In this document: positions 16,604 through 25,968 of the stretch, piece after piece | Layout: each line of letters opens with the position of its first letter | How positions within the stretch are numbered: position 1 is the stretch's first letter | DNA from: an uncultured Mesonia sp. | Lineage (GTDB): Bacteria; Bacteroidota; Bacteroidia; Flavobacteriales; Flavobacteriaceae | Assembly (NCBI GenBank): GCA_958296185.1 | Contig: CATQIB010000007.1 | Location: forward strand, 77,501-141,500 | DNA: 64,000 nt | Direction of reading: 5' to 3' | Notes under the pieces: model-generated | What the model saw: only the letters and a program-made list of their open reading frames with translations | The model's database searches: none | Told to the model about the DNA's origin: nothing | Made by a program: the position numbers and the translations under genes

Positions 16604-18991
16604 TCAATTTTTAAATAATTTCAACTTTCTACTGGTATAATTGGTTAGCAAGGTAACAAAAATCAATACACTAATAGAGCTTAAGGGCATTAAAATAGCC
16701 GCAATCACAGGTTTTAGCTGTCCGGTTACCGCAAAATAAAGTCCGATTACATTATACAAGAAAGACAAAACAAAACTATATTTAATCGTGTTCACTGTCT
16801 TTCTAGCTGCTAACAAAAAACTTGGCAGTTTATGCATTTGTTCGGCATCTAAAATAGCATCACAAGCTGGCGAAAACACATTTACATTTTCAGAGATAGC
16901 TACCCCTACCTCACTTTGAGCCAAAGCTCCAGCATCGTTTAGACCGTCACCAATCATCATTACTTTTTCACCTTTCTCTTGCAGTCCTTTTACAAAATTT
17001 AGTTTGTCATCGGGTTTTTGATCAAACAACAATTGGGTGTTTTTGGGTAACATTTTGGCTAGTTGTTCTTTTTCACCTGCATTATCACCCGATAAGACTA
17101 CCAACTTATAAGAACGGGACAGCGCATTAAATACTTTTTGAACGCCAGACCTATACTGGTTATTAAAAGTATACTTTCCTTTGTATACTTCATTGGCTTT
17201 TACATGAACTGTTGTTTGCAATTGACGCTCCACCTGCGGACTTCCAACAAAAGAAGCTGAACCAACCTGAATGCTATTTTCTGCTTGTCGAGCTACCATC
17301 CCCTTACCAGTAATTTCTTCAAAACTGTCTAGGGTGCTAATAGATTGGCTAGCTAAAAAAGTGTACAAAGATCTACTCAACGGATGGTTCGATGCCCGTA
17401 AAGTGTTTTTCAACAAAGAAGCCTCCTCCTCGGTTAAATTCATACCTTCATAAGTAATAGCTACTTTTTTATTAGTGGTTAAGGTGCCGGTTTTGTCAAA
17501 TATTATCGTATCGAGATCATTTAATTTTTCAATTACGTGGGCATTTTTTAAATAAAACTTTGCCCTACCAAATATACGAAGCATATTTCCTAAAGAGAAA
17601 GGAGTTGACAGCGCAAGCGCGCATGGGCAAGCGATAATTAGCACCGCAGTAAAAACATTAAGTGCCATGCTAGAGTCATAATAGATCCAAAATGCAGTTG
17701 CTACCAGCGAAATAACCAAAAGTACACTTGTAAAATACTTGCTTATTTTATTGGTCAGATTTACAAAAGAGGCATCTTTATTCTGACTAAACACATCATT
17801 ACTCCATAATTGGGTCAAATAACTTTGCTCTACAGATTTTAAGGCCTCCACTTCAATTGCGCCATCAAGTTGCTTACCACCAGCAAACAACTTATCGCCA
17901 GACACTTTACGCACCGGGTCTCTTTCTCCTGTAACAAAACTATAATCTATTTGTGCCTCGCCATTAATTAAAATAGCATCTACGGGTAAGAGTTCGCTGT
18001 TGCGGATTAAAAGCCTGTCTCCGACTTCAATATCATATACTTGAATGTTCTCTTCGGATTTATTTTGTTTGTCTATCCGGGTAACCGCAATAGGAAAATA
18101 AGATTTATAATCTCTCTCAAATGAAAGGAAGCTATAGGTTTTTTGTTGAAAAAATTTACCCACAAGCAAAAAGAAAACAAGACCAGTTAGCGAATCAAAA
18201 AAGCCTGTACCCCAATCGAATATTATTTCTATGGTACTCCGTAAAAACAAAACCAAAATACCTAATGCTATGGGTACATCTATATTTAAAATTTTAGCCT
18301 TTAAACCTTTATAGGCTGATATAAAATAATCTGTCCCCGAATAAAAAACCACGGGTAGAGAGAAGCTAAACATCAACCACCTGAACAAGTGCTTGTACTC
18401 TTCAAGCCAATATTCCTCTACCTCAAAATATTCTGGAAAAGACAAGAACATAACATTACCAAAAGCAAATCCGGCAATAGCCAACTTATAAATAAGGCTG
18501 CGATCAACTTCTTTTTTTCCTTTATCAAAATCATCTAAGCTGATGTAAGGTTCATAACCAATGCGACTGAGCAACTGCACCACCTCTTTTAAGCTTAAAG
18601 CGGATGATTTATAGGTAATTCTAACCGTTTTTTTAGGAAAATTAACCTGAGCAGTTCGAATATGCGCTTGTAATTTATGCAGATTTTCTAAAATCCATAT
18701 ACAAGAACTGCAATGCATATGCGGAACGTACAAATTTACCACTTGTATGTCACCATCATCAAATTCAACAAGTTTCTCAACTATTGTCTGATTATCAAGA
18801 TAATCAAATTTACCAGCTACCTCTTCGGGAATGGCACCAGGAGCGTCTTGCAAATCGTAATAACAACCTAAATCATTGTTAGCAAATAACTCATAAATGG
18901 TTTTACAACCTCTACAACAAAAATCTTTTTCGTCATATACAATTGCATCTTGATCACAAGAGTTGCCACAATGAAAACAATTTTCCTGCAT
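16604..18991 (-). CDS. ccoI: Copper-translocating P-type ATPase for cbb3 assembly (CcoI/FixI-like)
   Basis: A heavy-metal P1B-ATPase of 795 residues. The N-terminus has an extra Cys cluster (CFHCGNSCDQ and CCRGCKTI), followed by a heavy-metal-associated domain with HCSSC (about residues 91-96) and eight membrane helices. The ion-binding motif is ACPCAL (near 456), phosphorylation occurs at FDKTGTLT (near 497), and the hinge is MMIGDGLNDAGAL. The N-terminal arrangement and the neighbouring ccoS-ccoNO identify it as the exporter supplying copper to the oxidase. The Met-rich metal specificity cannot be proved from sequence. Confidence 0.94.
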   Translation of the reverse strand: MQENCFHCGNSCDQDAIVYDEKDFCCRGCKTIYELFANNDLGCYYDLQDAPGAIPEEVAGKFDYLDNQTIVEKLVEFDDGDIQVVNLYVPHMHCSSCIWILENLHKLQAHIRTAQVNFPKKTVRITYKSSALSLKEVVQLLSRIGYEPYISLDDFDKGKKEVDRSLIYKLAIAGFAFGNVMFLSFPEYFEVEEYWLEEYKHLFRWLMFSFSLPVVFYSGTDYFISAYKGLKAKILNIDVPIALGILVLFLRSTIEIIFDWGTGFFDSLTGLVFFLLVGKFFQQKTYSFLSFERDYKSYFPIAVTRIDKQNKSEENIQVYDIEVGDRLLIRNSELLPVDAILINGEAQIDYSFVTGERDPVRKVSGDKLFAGGKQLDGAIEVEALKSVEQSYLTQLWSNDVFSQNKDASFVNLTNKISKYFTSVLLVISLVATAFWIYYDSSMALNVFTAVLIIACPCALALSTPFSLGNMLRIFGRAKFYLKNAHVIEKLNDLDTIIFDKTGTLTTNKKVAITYEGMNLTEEEASLLKNTLRASNHPLSRSLYTFLASQSISTLDSFEEITGKGMVARQAENSIQVGSASFVGSPQVERQLQTTVHVKANEVYKGKYTFNNQYRSGVQKVFNALSRSYKLVVLSGDNAGEKEQLAKMLPKNTQLLFDQKPDDKLNFVKGLQEKGEKVMMIGDGLNDAGALAQSEVGVAISENVNVFSPACDAILDAEQMHKLPSFLLAARKTVNTIKYSFVLSFLYNVIGLYFAVTGQLKPVIAAILMPLSSISVLIFVTLLTNYTSRKLKLFKN

Positions 18992-19130
18992 AACAGCTTA
19001 TTTTACCTTGCAAAGGTCTTTTTAATGTACCAATATAACAATGACCAAAATCATCGTTTAATACTGTACTAAGTTAAAAAACCCTTTTACAGATAACCAC
19101 TGTTGCGCTTAAATCATAATCGTTCTAAAT

Positions 19131-19169
19131 AAAAAACCATTCCGAGTCACAACTGACCTGAAATGGTTT
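19131..19169 (-). terminator. Terminator downstream of the DUF6029 gene
   Basis: An 8-bp stem AAACCATT/AATGGTTT (19134-19141 and 19162-19169) with a 20-base loop and, on the minus strand, a T-rich tail (TTTTTTATTT). Confidence 0.5.
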
Positions 19170-19209
19170 AAGAGTAATTTTATTCTAGTATCAGACAAGC
19201 TAAAGTGCC

Positions 19210-20907
19210 TTAAAACGAAGTAGATAAGTTGAGTGTAAACCCTGTGTTTTCGGGTACAAAGCGGCAAACGCCACCAACACACACCAAACCTCCTCGTTGG
19301 CGTCCGTAATTTAAAGCTATTCGTGTGGCCCCAAAACGATAGGCTCCTCCAAAATTAAAGTAATGATTTTTTTCTGCTTCTTTCTTGGTACCGTAGTTGT
19401 AAATATCCCAAAAGTAAACCGATAGGTTTCTATTGAAGTTAAACTCTACAGTTGCTCCTGCCCAATTGCGCCTATCGGCGTCGGCCCACATATGCTCTAA
19501 CTCTACCCGCAAAGATTTTTTATTGGGAAGGCTAATCACATTCTCTACTGCCACTATATCAGCGTTTACTTGATCTCCACCTTCTACCAATCGCTTATCA
19601 TAATACTGGTGTACATAATAAAATCCGGTTCGCCAATTTTTACTAAATCGTTTGCGAACTTCTAAGTTATAATCTGAAAAATACTTTTGCCCTCGTCCAA
19701 AAAATTGCGTATCATATTCTTGAGGAAAATACCGGTATTCTCCCGCTAAATTGTACCAACTGGCAAAATTGGCTGCTATTTCTGTTCCGTATTTACCCCC
19801 CAAACTTGTCCCTTTTTTAAAGGTATAGTATACATCAAGCTGTCCGCCGGTTTCACCAGATTTTAAAATATCAACATCTAGATTTCCTACACGGTATTGC
19901 GCTTGAAATACATAGATATTAGCTAGATTAGAGTGATGTTGTTTGGTAAGACCTGGCACATAGTTCATAATTTTATCGTTGTAGTTGATACTGGTATTGT
20001 TCGCATCAATCACTTCGGGCTTACGTTCGGAGAAAAACCCCATATTTTCAAGCCTTCTTAAAGTCAAATCTATACCCAAACCACTTTTGGTGTACCCCAG
20101 GTTTATTTGATACGCAGAACCATCTTTAACCAAATCGTTTGAAATATCATTGTTGGCATTAATAACAGCATCTTCGGTTTTATAATTAGCTTCTCCATTT
20201 ACGTAAAAGGAACCCAAGTAGTAATTAAATCGAAAAGCCATTGCACTGGTTAATTCAGAAAAATCTGGATTCTCGATATTGGTTTCCTCATATCGTCCTA
20301 CGTAAGAAGCCCCCACCGATAAATCTGATTTTTCTAACTGCAACCAATCGGTTAAATAAAATTCACTATCAAATCCGTAAATATCCCCATCGGTTACATC
20401 AAAACCGCTACGTTGTTTTCCGTAAAGGCCCGTTAAACGGATGTTATGATTAGGTCTGTACACTATACGTGCTCCACGAAGCGCATTATTGATTCCTAAA
20501 GCGCGATCTTCCCAGGTTCGTAAAAGCAATCCGCTACCAAACTGTTCATAAAAATGTCCTAAAGTAATGTCTACTTTATCACTTTTGTAATTGACATAAA
20601 ATGTTGCCAGATTAGTCCCTTCAAACTTAGGGTTATAATTAAGCAGCGAGTTAGCTTCGTAGGCTTCTACTTGCACTCCCGCAGTAAACTTTCCGTAATT
20701 ATAGTTGGCGTTTAAGTAATTGTTAGATCTAAAACGATCATCGAACTCAAAATCGCCCAATTTTGGGTCATCTACATAATATTGCATATTGGATTCAAGC
20801 CCACCATAAAATCTACCTTTAATTTTATTTTGATCCTCCGTTTCTTGGGCTTGAGAAATCAAACCGCACGCCAGTAAAACTACTAGCGCTGATATATTCT
20901 TTATCAT
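19210..20907 (-). CDS. DUF6029 family outer-membrane protein
   Basis: A 565-residue protein with a signal peptide (residues 1-20) and alternating hydrophobic/aromatic strands throughout, ending in an amphipathic strand with terminal Phe (GFTLNLSTSF). This is the layout of an outer-membrane beta barrel. The opening KGRFYGGLESNMQYYVDD and the segment FYEQFGSGLLLRTWEDRALGINNALRG fit DUF6029, a Bacteroidota family of unknown function. Its ATG overlaps the TlpA stop codon by one base, so the two are translationally coupled. The pairing with exported thiol-redox proteins suggests a role in envelope redox or T9SS-linked export, but this is inference. Confidence 0.82.
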   Translation of the reverse strand: MIKNISALVVLLACGLISQAQETEDQNKIKGRFYGGLESNMQYYVDDPKLGDFEFDDRFRSNNYLNANYNYGKFTAGVQVEAYEANSLLNYNPKFEGTNLATFYVNYKSDKVDITLGHFYEQFGSGLLLRTWEDRALGINNALRGARIVYRPNHNIRLTGLYGKQRSGFDVTDGDIYGFDSEFYLTDWLQLEKSDLSVGASYVGRYEETNIENPDFSELTSAMAFRFNYYLGSFYVNGEANYKTEDAVINANNDISNDLVKDGSAYQINLGYTKSGLGIDLTLRRLENMGFFSERKPEVIDANNTSINYNDKIMNYVPGLTKQHHSNLANIYVFQAQYRVGNLDVDILKSGETGGQLDVYYTFKKGTSLGGKYGTEIAANFASWYNLAGEYRYFPQEYDTQFFGRGQKYFSDYNLEVRKRFSKNWRTGFYYVHQYYDKRLVEGGDQVNADIVAVENVISLPNKKSLRVELEHMWADADRRNWAGATVEFNFNRNLSVYFWDIYNYGTKKEAEKNHYFNFGGAYRFGATRIALNYGRQRGGLVCVGGVCRFVPENTGFTLNLSTSF

Positions 20908-21386
20908 TACAAAGCTTTTATTTCTTCGAACAATTCTTCTTCGGCACCTTCGGCATAGCCGTTAGAAACATGTACTACTTTTTGGTTTTTGACCACAATG
21001 GTATGCGGTACATTGTTGATTTGTAATTTGCGTTTAAGTTCTTGGTTGGTATCTAACAAAATTTCATACTCCCAAGCTTTACCATTTACCATTGGTTTTA
21101 CTCGTTTTACGGTACGAGCATCGTCTATTGAAATAGCGATTAGTTCTACATCTACCTCTTCTTGCCAGTCTGTGTAAACCGCTTTAATCGCCTCTAATTC
21201 GTTAATACAAGGCGCACACCAAGTGGCCCAAAACGAAAAAATATACACTTTATCTTCTTCGGCATAATCTTTATAAACATTTTTTAATTGATTGTCCATA
21301 TTTTTCAATTGAACATTAGGCATTTGAGACTGAGCCTGTGAAAAATTAGCCATCAAGACGGCTACAAAAATTAGTAGAATTCGCAT
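20907..21386 (-). CDS. TlpA family thiol:disulfide protein
   Basis: A 159-residue periplasmic thioredoxin-fold protein with signal peptide (about 1-18) and active site WATWCAPC (Cys57 and Cys60), followed by the cis-Pro region INNVPHTIVV. It is the first gene of a two-gene unit with DUF6029. The divergent partner on the plus strand encodes an Omp28-type protein with a CGYC motif. It probably reduces or shuffles disulfides in the envelope. The partner is unknown. Confidence 0.9.
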   Translation of the reverse strand: MRILLIFVAVLMANFSQAQSQMPNVQLKNMDNQLKNVYKDYAEEDKVYIFSFWATWCAPCINELEAIKAVYTDWQEEVDVELIAISIDDARTVKRVKPMVNGKAWEYEILLDTNQELKRKLQINNVPHTIVVKNQKVVHVSNGYAEGAEEELFEEIKAL

Positions 21387-21494
21387 AATTTTATTAATTG
21401 ATTGTTAAAGCTGAGCAAATATATAATTTATAGCCTAGATAGAAAGAAACTTCATATTTTAAATTAAAAAAAAAGCAACTTTTGATATTAATTG

Positions 21495-21502
21495 TATATT
21501 TG
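21495..21502 (+). promoter_or_regulatory. -7 promoter element for the Omp28-like operon
   Basis: TATATTTG matches the Bacteroidota -7 consensus TAnnTTTG and lies 31 bases upstream of the ATG at 21534. No clear TTG is found 19 bases before it. Confidence 0.45.
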
Positions 21503-21533
21503 TGATAATCTTAACTTTTAAAACTAAACTTAG

Positions 21534-23264
21534 ATGAAAAGAATTTTACTCAGCTTGGCTTTGCTTTCGGGTAGTATGGCTGGTTTTGCACAGACCATTG
21601 TGTCTACCACACCCGAAAACAAAAATGTGATTCTAGAAGAATTTACAGGTATCTACTGTGGTTATTGTCCGCAAGGGCACGCAATTGCTCAAAGTTTAAA
21701 AACCAATAATCCAGGTGATGTTTTTCTGGTAAACGTGCACACTGGTGGTTATGCTAATCCTGGGCCTGGTGACCCTGATTTTAGAACAAATTTTGGAGCT
21801 GCTTTGGCCTCACAATCAGGCTTAACGGGGTATCCTGCCGGACAGGTAAATCGTCACGAATTTCCTAGTTATGGGATGGCAGCAGGAGCAACCGCAATGG
21901 GAAGGAATTTCTGGACCGCTGCAGCCAATACAATTTTGCAACAGCCTTCTTATGTAAATGTAGCAGCAACAGCAAACATTGATCTGCAAACAAGAGAACT
22001 TACCGTTTATGTAGAAGCTTACTATACTGGGAATAGTCCCGTTACCACCAACAAACTTAATATTGCTTTAAACCAAAACAATACTACTGGACCTCAATCT
22101 GGAGGAAATATGGGGAGTAATTACAATCATATGCACCGCCTTATTCACTTTCTAACAGGACAATGGGGTGATGTAATAAGCACTACCACACAAGGAAGTT
22201 TGTTTACCCAAACCTATACCTATACCATCCCCGCCGACCACAATAGTATTCCTATTGAGTTAAGTGAATTAGAAGTGATTGCTTATGTTGCTGAAGGCAA
22301 CGAAGAAATTATAAGCGGTAACGAGGCAGTGATGACTTTAACCTCTAGCTTTAATGACGAAATTGAATTAGCTGAAATTAAAGAAATAGAAAATACTTGT
22401 AAAACAGAAGTTACTCCACAAGTTTCCATCCAAAATAATGGAATGAACACGCTAACCAGTTTGGCGATTGAGTATAGCATTAACGGTGGAGCAATAAATA
22501 CGCACAATTGGACGGGTAATCTTTCTATAGGTGAATCTGAAGTTGTTGATTTACCCGTAATCAATTTTACGCTACAAGCCTCTAATACCATTGACATAAA
22601 CATACCTAATGACGATGATAACACCAACAACTCTGGACAAATAACCTTTGATGAGGCACAAGAGGGTTCAAGAAATATTATTGTTGATATTAGAACAGAT
22701 AATTATCCTACCGAAGCTAGTTGGGAAATACTAGACAGTAGCGGTACCGTAGTAGCCTCAGGAGGTAATTATACAGGCCCTCAAAATGGAGGTGGACCAA
22801 ACGCAATGACTACTATTAGTACTACACATGTCTTGCCAGCTTCAGAGTGCTATACGATTAAACTAAAAGACTCTTATGGTGATGGCTGGTCTTATACCAA
22901 TTCTTTCCAACCTGGCATAGCCATCAAGTCTCAAGGAAACATTATTTACAACAAAGATGTAGGTAATTTTGGATCTGAATTAGTGCTTGAAGGAGCCTTT
23001 AGAACAAACACCACCTTAGGTACAGCCGATCATGATACTTCTGTAATTTCGGTTTACCCTAATCCTGCTCAAGATGCTATTTTTGTAAATAACCTAGACA
23101 ATTTTAACATCGAAATATTTGATATTACTGGTAAGCTGGTACATAGCGCTAAAGAAGTGACAAAAGAGCAAGCTATTGGTATCGGGCATTTAGAAAATGG
23201 TGTTTATTTTGTAAACCTAGCAAGTAAAACCGTAACTTACACCACCAAATTAATAAAGAAATAA
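21534..23264 (+). CDS. Omp28-related protein with thioredoxin-like CGYC motif and T9SS sorting domain
   Basis: A 576-residue secreted protein. Signal peptide about 1-20; then EEFTGIYCGYCPQGHAIA (Cys42 and Cys45), the thioredoxin-like Omp28 domain. The middle is beta-rich with Ser/Thr/Asn-rich segments. The C-terminal 75 residues begin VISVYPNPAQDAIFV and include FDITGKLV and YFVNLASKTVTYTTKLIKK, the classic type A sorting domain for type IX secretion. The protein is therefore likely exported through the T9SS and attached to or released from the surface. It starts a three-gene run of secreted proteins. The redox activity is inferred from the motif. Confidence 0.88.
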   Translation: MKRILLSLALLSGSMAGFAQTIVSTTPENKNVILEEFTGIYCGYCPQGHAIAQSLKTNNPGDVFLVNVHTGGYANPGPGDPDFRTNFGAALASQSGLTGYPAGQVNRHEFPSYGMAAGATAMGRNFWTAAANTILQQPSYVNVAATANIDLQTRELTVYVEAYYTGNSPVTTNKLNIALNQNNTTGPQSGGNMGSNYNHMHRLIHFLTGQWGDVISTTTQGSLFTQTYTYTIPADHNSIPIELSELEVIAYVAEGNEEIISGNEAVMTLTSSFNDEIELAEIKEIENTCKTEVTPQVSIQNNGMNTLTSLAIEYSINGGAINTHNWTGNLSIGESEVVDLPVINFTLQASNTIDINIPNDDDNTNNSGQITFDEAQEGSRNIIVDIRTDNYPTEASWEILDSSGTVVASGGNYTGPQNGGGPNAMTTISTTHVLPASECYTIKLKDSYGDGWSYTNSFQPGIAIKSQGNIIYNKDVGNFGSELVLEGAFRTNTTLGTADHDTSVISVYPNPAQDAIFVNNLDNFNIEIFDITGKLVHSAKEVTKEQAIGIGHLENGVYFVNLASKTVTYTTKLIKK

Positions 23265-23274
23265 TAGATTAAAC

Positions 23275-23308
23275 GGCACCTAGCGTTTTTCTAGGTGCCT
23301 AAAAAAAA
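23275..23308 (+). promoter_or_regulatory. Strong intercistronic hairpin without U-tract
   Basis: A perfect 9-bp stem GGCACCTAG/CTAGGTGCC (23275-23283 and 23291-23299) lies between two secreted-protein genes. It is followed on plus by A residues rather than T, so it is not a standard terminator for this operon. It may stabilise the upstream mRNA or reduce downstream expression. Confidence 0.5.
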
Positions 23309-23314
23309 CAAACT

Positions 23315-24046
23315 ATGAAAAAAATTACCCTACTTTTTACCTTATTTTTGGCCAGCTTAACCGCTATGGCGCAAATTACAATCACCGACCCTGCACAAGG
23401 AATCACCATTGCAGACGGAGATAATTTTTCATTTTCTACCTTGGGTCAAAAAAATGCGGAAGTACAATTAAAAATAACCAATAATGGCAGCAATGCGGTA
23501 AACATAATGGCCGAAGTTACTCAAGTGACTAACTCAGATGGAACCAATCTTCAGTTTTGTTTAGGTGACACCTGTTTCAATACAATTACAGCAGGAGCAA
23601 CCTATCCACAAAACGGAGCATTAACACTAGCACCAGGGGCATCTAACAATGATTTTGACCATTTCTTTAATTCTAATCCGGGAACTGATCCCAACCAACC
23701 TGTAGTTTATGGTTTTAGATTTTTTGAGGTAGATGCTAACGGTAACGAAGTTGGAGACATTCTTTCCTTTACCTATACTTATGATTCTTCTTTAAGCACA
23801 AAAAATTACAACTTAAAAGATATGGGCGTTAACCTAATGGCCTCTACTTTTAAGCAAGAAATAAACTTTAATGCCCAAGAAATAGGAAAAGTTAGCCTAT
23901 ATGATTTAACGGGAAAAAGAATCATATTTCAAAACTATCAAACAGGACAAAACACTTTATTTTTAGGTAATTTAAAGAGCGGAGTTTACCTTTTAGGTTT
24001 TGAAACTAAAAATCAAAAAGCTACCCTAAAGGTGGTTAAAAAATAA
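23315..24046 (+). CDS. Secreted protein with T9SS type A sorting domain
   Basis: A 243-residue protein with a signal peptide (about 1-19) and an Ig-like beta domain (about 25-155) rich in Asn, Thr and Gly. A Cys pair (LQFCLGDTCFNTI) could form a small disulfide loop. The last 60 residues (VSLYDLTGKRIIFQ to LGFETKNQKATLKVVKK) are a type IX secretion sorting domain. It sits between two Omp28-like proteins with small gaps and so is probably in the same operon. No enzyme motif is seen; it may be a structural or binding partner. Confidence 0.8.
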   Translation: MKKITLLFTLFLASLTAMAQITITDPAQGITIADGDNFSFSTLGQKNAEVQLKITNNGSNAVNIMAEVTQVTNSDGTNLQFCLGDTCFNTITAGATYPQNGALTLAPGASNNDFDHFFNSNPGTDPNQPVVYGFRFFEVDANGNEVGDILSFTYTYDSSLSTKNYNLKDMGVNLMASTFKQEINFNAQEIGKVSLYDLTGKRIIFQNYQTGQNTLFLGNLKSGVYLLGFETKNQKATLKVVKK

Positions 24047-24058
24047 TTGATTATTAAA

Positions 24059-25108
24059 ATGAATCATTTTAAAATACTCATCCTTGTTTTTTTTATCAGC
24101 TTTAGCTTTACAGGTTGTAAAGAAGAATATACCATATTACCTTCTGAGGATCCTATTTTGCTAAGCACCAATAATGTCTCGAGTTTAATAGACAATAGTA
24201 TTGTTTTTACAGCCACTAAAGGAGGAGAAGAAATAACAGCGCTAACCACTATTTATGTTAATGATGAAGCCATTCAAGGCGACACATTTACGTCAAGTGT
24301 TATCGGGGAATATACAGCCTATGCAACTTATGACAATTTAAAGTCTAATGAAGTTGTTTTTAATTACCACGATGGCAGCGAAATCAACTTTAAAAAGCGA
24401 GTACTTATCGAAGACTACACAGGTACTTGGTGCGGATATTGCACACGTGTAGCCAAAGCAATTGAACAAGTTTTCACGAGTACAGACAATGCCGTAGCAG
24501 TGGCCATTCACAGAGATAGCTCAAATCCTAATAGCGCTACCTATGATCCTTTTAATTATGATGCCAGCGTTTTAGAAAATTTACTAAATACACCGGGATA
24601 TCCTAAGGGATTTTTGAACCGTACCATTTTGTGGAAAAACCCAGAAACCGAATATGTAAACCAAGTACTTGATTTAACCCAAGGAGAAAATCCTAAACTA
24701 GGATTGGCCATCACTAATAGTTTAGCAAATAATCAGCTAAATATTGAAGTGAATGTAAAAAAAGCCAAAAATTTTGGAGATTTAAAACTAGTGGTTTATG
24801 TTTTGGAAAATGGTTTAATTTATGAACAGAAAAATTACACCAATTATTACAACGGCGTGAATCCTGTTCCAGATTTTGAACACAACCATGTTTTGAGAAG
24901 CTGTTTAACCGATTTATTAGGAAACAGTATTCCTAAGGAAGAATTCATCAATGATGTGTATACCGTTAATTACGAAATAGCTGTACCAAGCAACGTGGAT
25001 AACGCGGACAATATCGAAATTGTGGCATTTGTAATTGATGAAAACGGAAACGCTATTAATGTACGTAAAGCAAATTTAGGAGAAGATCAAGACTTTGAAC
25101 AGATTTAG
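24059..25108 (+). CDS. Omp28-related lipoprotein with CGYC motif
   Basis: A 349-residue lipoprotein. The signal ends FTGC, so Cys20 would be lipidated. An Ig-like N-terminal domain (about 30-110) precedes the Omp28 domain, whose LIEDYTGTWCGYCTRVAKAIEQ core (Cys near 124 and 127) is a thioredoxin-type site. Later segments VNQVLDLTQGENPKLGLAI and HNHVLRSCLTD fit the family. I chose the ATG at 24059 over an in-frame TTG at 24047, since it gives a proper signal. It closes the operon, and a bidirectional terminator follows. Anchored and sorted Omp28 proteins together suggest a surface redox pair. Confidence 0.87.
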   Translation: MNHFKILILVFFISFSFTGCKEEYTILPSEDPILLSTNNVSSLIDNSIVFTATKGGEEITALTTIYVNDEAIQGDTFTSSVIGEYTAYATYDNLKSNEVVFNYHDGSEINFKKRVLIEDYTGTWCGYCTRVAKAIEQVFTSTDNAVAVAIHRDSSNPNSATYDPFNYDASVLENLLNTPGYPKGFLNRTILWKNPETEYVNQVLDLTQGENPKLGLAITNSLANNQLNIEVNVKKAKNFGDLKLVVYVLENGLIYEQKNYTNYYNGVNPVPDFEHNHVLRSCLTDLLGNSIPKEEFINDVYTVNYEIAVPSNVDNADNIEIVAFVIDENGNAINVRKANLGEDQDFEQI

Positions 25109-25130
25109 CGATACTAACAAAATGTTTCAA

Positions 25131-25166
25131 AAAAAAATCCGCTTCCAATTAGTAGCGGATTTTTTT
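25131..25166. terminator. Bidirectional terminator, Omp28 operon / cmk
   Basis: Stem AAAAATCCGCT/AGCGGATTTTT (25133-25143 and 25154-25164) with A-run and T-run on either side, between the convergent Omp28 lipoprotein gene and cmk. Confidence 0.88.
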
Positions 25167-25173
25167 CTACAAT

Positions 25174-25890
25174 TTAGTTATTGACCTGTTTAATTTTGTC
25201 AACCGCCAATTGTCTTATCAGCGCAAACTGCTCTTTTATATTCATATTGCTATTATCAATCAAAACCGCATCTGGCGCTTGTTTAAGCGGACTATCTTCT
25301 CGGTTACTATCTATAAAATCCCGTTCTTCAATATTTTTTAACACCTCTGCAAATTGAACTTTTTCACCTTTAGTTTTCAATTCATCATAGCGCCTTTGCG
25401 CCCTTTTATCCGCAGAAGCAGTCATAAATATTTTGAGTTCTGCTTCGGGAAAAACCACTGTACCAATATCACGACCATCCATTACAATTCCTTTGTCTTT
25501 TCCTAGTTCGAGTTGTTGCTTCACTTGCATTTTTCTAACCTCGGGAACAGCCGCAACCGCGCTCACAAAATTAGAAACTCTTAATGTTCTTATAGCTTCT
25601 TCTATATTCTCTCCATTAAGATAGATTTCTCCGAAGCCCTTATCCTCATTGAAAATAAAACTTAACTCTATATTATTCAATTGCGCTATTAAGCCTTCAC
25701 GATCAAAATGTTCTTCACTTATAAACCCATTATGCATAGCGTAATAGGTTACCGCTCTATACATTGCACCGGTGTCTACATAAATATATTCTAATTCTGT
25801 TGCGAGTTGTTTTGCAATGGTGCTTTTTCCTGTACTTGAATACCCATCAATGGCAATGATAATCTTCTTCAAATCAATATTATTTTTCAA
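25174..25890 (-). CDS. cmk: (d)CMP kinase
   Basis: Phosphorylates CMP and dCMP to the diphosphates in pyrimidine nucleotide synthesis. The 238-residue cytosolic protein has the P-loop GYSSTGKST (16-24), the YVDTGAMYRAVTYYA substrate segment, the CMP-binding insert, DGRDIGTVVFPEAELKIF and the lid RAQRRYDEL. Length is normal. In many Flavobacteriaceae it neighbours porQ, as it does here (79 bases between the two). Identification is firm. Confidence 0.96.
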   Translation of the reverse strand: MKNNIDLKKIIIAIDGYSSTGKSTIAKQLATELEYIYVDTGAMYRAVTYYAMHNGFISEEHFDREGLIAQLNNIELSFIFNEDKGFGEIYLNGENIEEAIRTLRVSNFVSAVAAVPEVRKMQVKQQLELGKDKGIVMDGRDIGTVVFPEAELKIFMTASADKRAQRRYDELKTKGEKVQFAEVLKNIEERDFIDSNREDSPLKQAPDAVLIDNSNMNIKEQFALIRQLAVDKIKQVNN

Positions 25891-25968
25891 AACAAAAGTA
25901 GTTTTTTTAAATGAATTAAATTCGGCTTGACCTTTATAGGTAGATCGTTATATACACTTAAGCCTAGG

